From positions 1 to 5,502 of the forward strand of contig JBHIBA010000308.1 in the NCBI GenBank assembly GCA_046758845.1: a stretch of DNA of 5,502 nt, read 5' to 3'. Numbering within the stretch: the stretch's first letter is position 1; every line of letters begins with the position of its first letter. This document shows, piece by piece, positions 1 to 4,105 of the stretch. Under the pieces are notes generated by a model, which saw only the letters and a program-made list of their open reading frames with translations, made no database searches and was not told where the DNA came from. The DNA comes from JBHIBA01 sp046758845. GTDB lineage: Bacteria; UBA8248; JACPRG01; G963555815. The position numbers were made by a program, and so were the translations under genes.

Positions 1-27
1 AGCCAAACCCACGCCCAACCCAAAGCA

Positions 28-51
28 GGCCCGGCCACGCAGTGCCGGGCC
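28..51. other. GC-rich 8-bp hairpin
   Basis: GGCCCGGC at 28-35 is perfectly complementary to GCCGGGCC at 44-51, with an 8-base loop. No T-run directly follows the stem on either strand, so it is not a standard intrinsic terminator. It could still stop or protect an upstream transcript. Its function is unknown. Confidence 0.5.
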
Positions 52-74
52 GTCAAAAGTTTTCCAGGGGGTCC

Positions 75-104
75 AGGGGGGCCGGTTTTCAAAAAGGCCC
101 CCCT
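75..104. other. GC-rich 9-bp hairpin
   Basis: AGGGGGGCC at 75-83 pairs perfectly with GGCCCCCCT at 96-104 around a 12-base loop that contains TTTT and AAAAA. This is the strongest stem in the leader region. No T-tract follows on either strand. It may be the end of an unseen upstream transcription unit or an RNA structure in the leader of the following operon. A third, weaker stem, ACGGCG/CGCCGT, lies at 140-154. No credible protein is encoded in bases 1-292. Confidence 0.5.
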
Positions 105-281
105 TCTCTGAGAGCCGGGTTTTCGTCCCTGTCTACCGCACGGCGGAGCGCCGTCAGCCCAAACGGGGACGCGACGTTTTTTGCGTTTTTCTCCGGGTTA
201 TCCATGTTAATCTCTAGGGGAGTCTTTCCGCCGAAAGATTCGACCTCTTCTAAATGAGGCAGGGGGCGATGGATTTCCTGA

Positions 282-288
282 AAGGAGG
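282..288 (+). promoter_or_regulatory. Ribosome binding site that sets the first MBL gene start
   Basis: AAGGAGG at 282-288 is a near-perfect Shine-Dalgarno sequence four bases before the ATG at 293. Two upstream in-frame ATGs, at 254 and 269, lack such a site. The ATG at 293 also gives a protein that aligns with its downstream paralog from the first residue to the last. Confidence 0.75.
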
Positions 289-292
289 GGCA

Positions 293-1126
293 ATGCAGTG
301 CTTCGTCATGGGCGGTCGCGTCTTGAAGCCATTGGCCTTTTGCGTATTCTTGGCTACGCTCCTTCTCATTCCCCAGAGTGTATGGGGGGCCTGCGTCCTG
401 AACGTCGCGGGATACGGCCCGCAGATTCAGCGCGCATCCTTAGAGGCGCCCCGGCCGGTCCCTTCCCGTCATTTGCTCGTCACGTTTCTCGGCCATTCCA
501 GCTTTCTGGTGCAGACGCCGGGGGGCGCTTCCATCGTCACCGATTACAACGACCAGTACCTTCCGCCGCAGAAACCCGATGCGGCGACCATGAGCAACTC
601 CCATCACCTGCACAGCTCCGCGACCGTCGACCCCGCCGTCACGCGCCCCCTGCGCGGCTGGGACCCCGGGGGGGGGATCGCCCGGGTGGACGTGCAGATC
701 AAAGACGCCCGGGTCTTCAACGTCCCGACCAACTTCGGCGAGTTCGGCGCCGTGAAGACCAACGGAAACTCCATCTTCGTCGTGGAGGCCGCGGGGTTGT
801 GCGTCGCCCACCTGGGCAACCTCAGGCACCTGCTCGACCGGGGTTCCCTTAAAAGGCTCGGCCGGATCGACGTTCTCTTCATCTCCATCGACGGCTCCTG
901 GACGCTGAGCCACGCGGACGCCCTGCGCCTGATTCGGCAGATCGGTCCTTCCCTCGTCATCCCCATGCAGTACGATATCGTGCAGCCGCAGATCTTTGCG
1001 GCCCTCGCCAAGCGGTCTTTCCCGGTCAGAGTCCACGATAAGGCCGACCTCCTCGTCAGCCGAAAGACGCTGCCGCGAAACACGGAGATCCTGTTTCTGC
1101 GCCAAAGGGAAAGACAGCCCGGATGA
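293..1126 (+). CDS. Exported UlaG-like MBL-fold protein, copy A
   Basis: Predicted 277-residue member of the metallo-beta-lactamase fold superfamily, in the UlaG-like or Lactamase_B_3 type group. Residues 1-32 form a signal peptide: basic start, hydrophobic core at about 14-27, likely cleavage in VWG|AC. Export to the periplasm or envelope is inferred. The mature part starts the fold with VTFLGHSSFLVQTPGG (63-78) and TDYN (83-86). At the place of the usual HxHxDH metal motif it has SNSHHLH (101-107), so the first His is Asn and the Asp is Leu. AHLGNLRH (172-179) and IDVLFISIDG (192-201) match later family motifs. PMQYD (224-228) has Gln226 where the family, and copy B, has His. It is 65% identical to the next gene with no gaps, 40 bases upstream of it, and probably co-transcribed. 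Substrate is unknown. Catalytic competence is doubtful because of the changed ligands. Longer starts at 254 and 269 are possible but lack a ribosome binding site. Confidence 0.85.
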   Translation: MQCFVMGGRVLKPLAFCVFLATLLLIPQSVWGACVLNVAGYGPQIQRASLEAPRPVPSRHLLVTFLGHSSFLVQTPGGASIVTDYNDQYLPPQKPDAATMSNSHHLHSSATVDPAVTRPLRGWDPGGGIARVDVQIKDARVFNVPTNFGEFGAVKTNGNSIFVVEAAGLCVAHLGNLRHLLDRGSLKRLGRIDVLFISIDGSWTLSHADALRLIRQIGPSLVIPMQYDIVQPQIFAALAKRSFPVRVHDKADLLVSRKTLPRNTEILFLRQRERQPG

Positions 1127-1152
1127 ATTCGCAATGGGAGCAACGGACCGCA

Positions 1153-1159
1153 GAGGGAG
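1153..1159 (+). promoter_or_regulatory. Ribosome binding site that sets the second MBL gene start
   Basis: GAGGGAG at 1153-1159 lies seven bases before the ATG at 1167. The reading frame is open upstream into the previous gene, with further ATGs at 996 and 1134. Only the 1167 start gives a clean signal peptide and a length equal to the upstream paralog. Confidence 0.7.
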
Positions 1160-1166
1160 ACAGCGT

Positions 1167-2000
1167 ATGCGGTTCTTCATGGCAGGCGCCCGGATTTTGA
1201 GAAGATGGGCCTTTCTTTGGGCGGCCTTCCCATTGGTCCTCATCGCCGGCGGGGCATGGGGGGCGTGTGTTCTAAACGTAGCAGATGCCAGCCCCCGATT
1301 CGTGCGCGTTTCTTCCCACGGACTTTTAGCCGTCCCTCGGGGTCATCTGCGGGTGACGTTCATCGGACACTCCAGTTTTCTGGTGGAGACGCCGGGAGGC
1401 GCTTCCCTTCTCACCGACTACAACGGTCGGGATCTTCCTCCGGGGAAGCCGGATGCCGTGACCATGAGCAACCCCCACCGCACACACAGCTCAGAGGCCG
1501 TCGACCCGGATGTCCCGCTTGTCTTGCGCGGCTGGAACCCAACGCGGGGGATTGCCAAAGTGGACGTGAGAATTAAGGACGCGCGCGTCTTCAATATTCC
1601 GACGAACTTTATTGAGGCAGGCGGCTTCCATACCAACACAAACTCCATCTTCGTCGTTGAGGCGGCGGGGTTGTGCGTCGCCCACCTGGGCAATCTGAGA
1701 CACCTGCTCGAGCGCGAGTCTCTTCAAGAGCTGGGTCGGATCGACGTTTTGTTCCTATCCATCGACGGCACCTGGACGCTGAGCCACCCGGACGCCCTCC
1801 GCGTCATTCGACAGATCGGCCCCTCCCTCGTCATCCCCATGCATTTTGATTTCAGGGGACCGGAGCCTTTTGCGACTCTCGCCAAGAAGTCCTTCCCGGT
1901 CAAAGTTCACGATCAGGACCACCTGCTCTTCAACCGAAAGACGTTGCCGCCCAGGACGGAAATCCTTTTTATGCGTGAGAGCGGATGGCGCCCCGGCTGA
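1167..2000 (+). CDS. Exported UlaG-like MBL-fold protein, copy B
   Basis: Tandem paralog of the preceding gene, also 277 residues: 180 of 277 positions are identical without gaps, or about 69% in the mature part. It starts with a signal peptide (basic MRFFMAGARILRR, hydrophobic core about 14-28, likely cleavage AWG|AC). MBL-fold landmarks are VTFIGHSSFLVETPGG (63-78), TDYN (83-86), SNPHRTH (101-107) in place of HxHxDH, AHLGNLRH (172-179), IDVLFLSIDG (192-201) and PMHFD (224-228). Unlike copy A it keeps His226, so it is the more likely metal binder or enzyme of the pair, though it also lacks the first His and the Asp of the usual motif. The mature protein has only two cysteines, Cys34 and Cys170, both shared with copy A. 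The hydrolase gene starts 49 bases downstream. Family assignment is firm; the role is unknown. Confidence 0.87.
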   Translation: MRFFMAGARILRRWAFLWAAFPLVLIAGGAWGACVLNVADASPRFVRVSSHGLLAVPRGHLRVTFIGHSSFLVETPGGASLLTDYNGRDLPPGKPDAVTMSNPHRTHSSEAVDPDVPLVLRGWNPTRGIAKVDVRIKDARVFNIPTNFIEAGGFHTNTNSIFVVEAAGLCVAHLGNLRHLLERESLQELGRIDVLFLSIDGTWTLSHPDALRVIRQIGPSLVIPMHFDFRGPEPFATLAKKSFPVKVHDQDHLLFNRKTLPPRTEILFMRESGWRPG

Positions 2001-2049
2001 ATTCGGCAGGAGACCCATTTTTCCGCCCCATCAACCCTGGAGAAACGAG

Positions 2050-2787
2050 ATGCCCGCGAAAGCGCAACATGTCCACATCAGTGTGAACGGAACCCAGATC
2101 CCGGCGTATCTGGCCCTTCCGGACGGACCGGGAAAACACCCCGGACTGCTGGTCTTTGAGGAGATCTTCGGGGTCAATGACCACATCCAGGACGTCTGCC
2201 GCCGGTTTGCGGGCGAAGGGTACGCCGCCTTTGCGGTGGAGCACTTTCATCGCGAAAAGGAGGTTATGACGCCTTACAGCGATATCGCGGTGGGGCTGGA
2301 AAAGAAAGGCCGCCTCAAGGACGCCGAGTTGGCGGCGGAGATGCGCGCCGCCGCCGATTACCTGAAAGGCCTGGACGGGGTCAATGAAAACCGGGTGGGC
2401 GCCATCGGCTATTGCATGGGTGGGAGGCTCTCCTATTTGGCGGCCGCGAAGCTGCCGGAGCTGGCCGCGTGCGTCGTCTATTACGGCGGAGGGATCGTCA
2501 GCGACGACCTGAACGAGAACACCCCCGTAGCCCCCGTCTCTCTGACGAAGGACATCCCGTGCCCGGTCCTGGGGCACTTCGCCGAAAACGATCACTCCAT
2601 CCCCCTGGACCACGTGGAGCGGATCAAGAAAGCGCTGGGGGACGCGGGCAAGACCCACGAGGTCTTCGTGTACGAGGGGACCGTACACGGCTTCTTCTGC
2701 GACGTGCGGGATAGCTACCACCCGGAGGCGGCCAAAGTCTCCTGGGGGCGCACGCTGGCGTTCTTAAAAAAGAATCTCAAGGGATAG
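2050..2787 (+). CDS. Dienelactone hydrolase family protein
   Basis: Complete 245-residue alpha/beta hydrolase of the dienelactone hydrolase (carboxymethylenebutenolidase) family, at the usual family length. No signal peptide is seen, so it should be cytoplasmic. VFEEIFGVNDHI (35-46) carries Glu38, corresponding to the Glu next to the nucleophile in this family. GYCMGG (120-125) carries nucleophile Cys122, AENDHSIP (178-185) carries Asp181 and TVHGF (211-215) carries His213, so the triad is intact. Family members open lactones or cleave esters; the classic reaction gives maleylacetate in chlorocatechol breakdown. No other aromatic-degradation gene is visible here and many homologs have unknown substrates. 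The start at 2050 is preceded by GGAG at 2039-2042 with seven bases of spacing. The frame is open further upstream inside the MBL gene, but that part does not look like this family. It is probably the last gene of a three-gene operon. Confidence 0.92.
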   Translation: MPAKAQHVHISVNGTQIPAYLALPDGPGKHPGLLVFEEIFGVNDHIQDVCRRFAGEGYAAFAVEHFHREKEVMTPYSDIAVGLEKKGRLKDAELAAEMRAAADYLKGLDGVNENRVGAIGYCMGGRLSYLAAAKLPELAACVVYYGGGIVSDDLNENTPVAPVSLTKDIPCPVLGHFAENDHSIPLDHVERIKKALGDAGKTHEVFVYEGTVHGFFCDVRDSYHPEAAKVSWGRTLAFLKKNLKG

Positions 2788-3110
2788 ATAGAAGATAGTT
2801 TTTTCAGGGACGCCTTCTTGGACGCTGCCTCCCTGCCGAACGGCGGCTGGAGGTACGTGCGCTTACGGCGCACGACTTCCGATAGACGATTAACCGGGCG
2901 CACCGGTGCGGCATCCTGACGCGGTGTGTCCGGCCCCCCTAAAATTCCCCGGAAAATTTTTGAGGGCCGAGCTGAAGGCTCGGCTGCATTGGTTGGCCGT
3001 TGAGTTTGCTCTTCAGGCGGCCTCTTGTAACACCCGGGCTGACGATCGACTTCCCAAGGAGTTTCGCGAAGCTGTCTGTTGTTCAGGGGACGAATGCAGC
3101 TATTTCCTGT
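2788..3110. other. Gene-poor, palindrome-rich spacer
   Basis: No convincing coding region is seen. A run of six T at 2799-2804 follows the hydrolase stop without a clear stem, so termination there is uncertain. Structures present are CGTGCGC/GCGCACG (2856-2862 and 2868-2874, 5-base loop), the 12-base perfect palindrome CGCACCGGTGCG (2899-2910) and the overlapping hairpins at 2932-2984 listed separately. The open frames here give low-complexity, Arg/Pro-rich translations typical of non-coding GC-rich DNA. Confidence 0.6.
2932..2984. other. Two overlapping stem-loops
   Basis: An imperfect hairpin spans 2932-2968: GGCCC at 2932-2936 pairs with GGGCC at 2964-2968, and AAAATT at 2941-2946 pairs with AATTTT at 2955-2960. 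A second perfect stem, GCCGAGC (2966-2972) with GCTCGGC (2978-2984) and loop TGAAG, shares bases 2966-2968 with the first. The two therefore compete at that point. Function is unknown. Confidence 0.45.
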
Positions 3111-3326
3111 CCTAGTGTCGTGTCCCAGAAATTCGTTGAACATGTGTGATATCCCTAGATGGGGGGTGCCACGGGCGGCTTGGGGTCGGTGACCTCTCGT
3201 CCGGCCGTGCCTGCACTTGGCCTTCAAAGAATCCAAAAGGGGGCACTGGCAGGCAAGCTGCCAGTGGCACACGACCTTCCCGAAGGCGCGAACTTATTGC
3301 CCAAATGTCCGGGACGGCACACTAGG
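3111..3326. mobile_element. MITE-like element with imperfect terminal inverted repeats
   Basis: The left end from 3111 (CCTAGTGTCGTGTCCC...) and the reverse complement of the right end ending at 3326 (CCTAGTGTGCCGTCCC...) match at 19 of the first 25 positions, including the outer 8. TA sits at 3113-3114 and at 3323-3324. If these are the target duplication, the element proper is 3115-3322 and begins GTGT. TA duplication is the known habit of IS630/Tc1/mariner-type transposases. The interior has no credible gene, so this would be a non-autonomous element moved by a transposase encoded elsewhere. It carries a perfect 9-bp hairpin, CACTGGCAG/CTGCCAGTG, at 3244-3266. Alternatives are a decayed insertion sequence or an unrelated inverted repeat. 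Confidence 0.5.
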
Positions 3327-3400
3327 TCATCGCTCTGTATCTGCGGGGGAGGTAAATTCGGTGTGTCTGCGCACGGGGAATGGTAGATCGGGTCGGCATC

Positions 3401-3405
3401 GGAGG
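3401..3405 (+). promoter_or_regulatory. Ribosome binding site of the CBS gene remnant
   Basis: GGAGG lies four bases before the ATG at 3410 and selects that start over the ATG at 3380. Its preservation suggests that the gene was broken at its 3' side while its 5' side stayed intact. Confidence 0.6.
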
Positions 3406-3409
3406 AAAC

Positions 3410-3694
3410 ATGTCAGTTGGGAATATCTGTAACCGGAGTGTCGTGGTTACCCGAAGAGAGGCCGGCATCCTCGAGGCGGCGGACCTCATGAGGGGTCATC
3501 ACGTGGGGAACCTGGTCGTGGTGGACGAGGGCGGTGGGCAGCCGCTTCCGGTGTGCATCCAGGAGCAGGGCGATGGCCTTCTTATCACCCCACTGATCCC
3601 AACCTCGCCCGAGGGATTGATGATGCCCTGCACCACGCCTACGAAGGCGAACTGGGTTATCAGTACAGCGAGGAAAGCGGCCTTCTTCGGGTAA
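3410..3694 (+). pseudogene. Truncated CBS-domain protein
   Basis: The frame starts with a good ribosome binding site and encodes 94 residues. Residues 1-48 (MSVGNICNRSVVVTRREAGI, then LEAADLMRGHHVGNLVVVDE to GGGQPLPV) are a clear first half of a CBS domain: the opening segment, the helix with LMRxHHVG and the strand LVVVDE. In intact relatives this is followed by GIVTDRD-like sequence and a second CBS domain, for about 140 residues in all. Here similarity stops near base 3553, and the remaining 46 residues do not resemble CBS. A short open stretch in another plus frame (about 3583-3714, containing GIDDALHHAYEGELGYQYSE) looks protein-like and may be a remnant of a different gene joined by a deletion. 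CBS pairs usually bind adenosyl ligands and regulate; this fragment is unlikely to fold as a working pair. Confidence 0.65.
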
Positions 3695-3895
3695 ACTGGA
3701 AACGTGAGCGGTGAGGGACCGGCGAACCTTCGGTCCTGATGTGCGGTCCTGAAAGGTTTTGCGCCAGCCACGCTGGCCGGCGGGCTGGGAGCCGGGCTTT
3801 GAATCCCGGCGCCATACCCATAGCGCTTGGTTTCGTAACTCCGGGCAACATTTTCCGGTTCTTTCTGGGTGGAGGATCTCTCTTTACCGTCGGGT
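3695..3895. other. Hairpin cluster without a gene
   Basis: No credible coding region is seen. Within about 100 bases there are three short stems: GGACCG/CGGTCC (3716-3721 and 3731-3736), GCCAGC/GCTGGC (3763-3768 and 3772-3777, 3-base loop) and GCCGGG/CCCGGC (3791-3796 and 3805-3810, 8-base loop). CGGTCCTGA is repeated directly at 3731-3739 and 3744-3752. The third stem resembles a tRNA T-arm, but no other tRNA parts are found. Confidence 0.5.
3806..3819 (+). repeat. 14-base direct repeat, left copy
   Basis: CCGGCGCCATACCC here is repeated exactly at 4026-4039. The two copies bracket 206 bases that include the REPIN-like element. They could be an insertion footprint or part of a longer dispersed repeat family. 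Confidence 0.6.
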
Positions 3896-4007
3896 GTAGC
3901 CGCGATTTGAGCACATTCGGTTCGCTCAGTGCAGGCTCCGAGGAAATCGCGGCCTATGCGCGCGCCCCGATCTCCGCTCGGCTAAGCTTCGCTCAGATCG
4001 GGGCTAC
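3896..4007. repeat. REPIN-like pair of inverted REP sequences
   Basis: The left unit begins GTAGCCGCGATTTGAGC at 3896-3912. The right unit, read on the minus strand from 4007, begins GTAGCCCCGATCTGAGC; the two match at 15 of 17 bases. Each unit is itself a hairpin: GCCGCGATTT (3899-3908) with AAATCGCGGC (3944-3953), and GCCCCGATCT (3964-3973) with AGATCGGGGC (3995-4004), each 10 bp and perfect. The motif GCCSCGATYT thus occurs four times in alternating orientation, and the whole runs GTAG...CTAC. A GTAG tetranucleotide followed by an imperfect palindrome, paired head-to-head, is the known form of REP/REPIN elements mobilised by RAYT (REP-associated tyrosine) transposases. No RAYT gene is in the window. 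The loops, at 35 and 21 bases, are longer than in compact REPs. Confidence 0.6.
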
Positions 4008-4025
4008 TACGTGATACTCGGAAGG

Positions 4026-4039
4026 CCGGCGCCATACCC
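4026..4039 (+). repeat. 14-base direct repeat, right copy
   Basis: CCGGCGCCATACCC, identical to 3806-3819. It lies 18 bases after the end of the REPIN-like element and 66 bases before the transporter start. Confidence 0.6.
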
Positions 4040-4105
4040 GCCGTCGCGAAATTCTTCGAGTCCTCAGAATCTCAACCGAAGGATTTCAGACCACCCCCAG
4101 GAACC

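Noticed and set aside
181..211. Possible promoter (TTGCGT and GTTAAT) before the MBL operon
   Set aside because: Spacing is 19 bases and both boxes are poor matches. Such a match is expected by chance.
42..257. Plus-strand 71-residue open frame in the leader
   Set aside because: It runs through two GC hairpins, has no ribosome binding site and gives a low-complexity product.
440..1243. Minus-strand open frame opposite the first MBL gene
   Set aside because: Low-complexity Asp/Gly/Val/Arg-rich shadow with no ribosome binding site. The plus strand has conserved paralogous protein sequence.
1969..2721. Minus-strand open frame opposite the hydrolase gene
   Set aside because: Shadow of a gene with a complete catalytic triad on the other strand.
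2715..3272. Minus-strand open frame of 185 residues across the spacer
   Set aside because: It overlaps the end of the hydrolase gene and the inverted-repeat element. The product is Arg/Pro-rich and resembles nothing I recognise.
3763..3818. Possible tRNA fragment
   Set aside because: Only a T-arm-like stem with an 8-base loop is present. No anticodon arm, D-arm or matching acceptor stem could be placed.
3896..4007. CRISPR array or intrinsic terminator
   Set aside because: The repeated arms alternate in orientation and are not regularly spaced direct repeats, and neither stem is followed by a T-run.
3739..4014. Plus-strand 91-residue open frame across the hairpin cluster and REPIN-like element
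   Set aside because: Its codons are made of repeat arms, there is no ribosome binding site and no recognisable protein feature.
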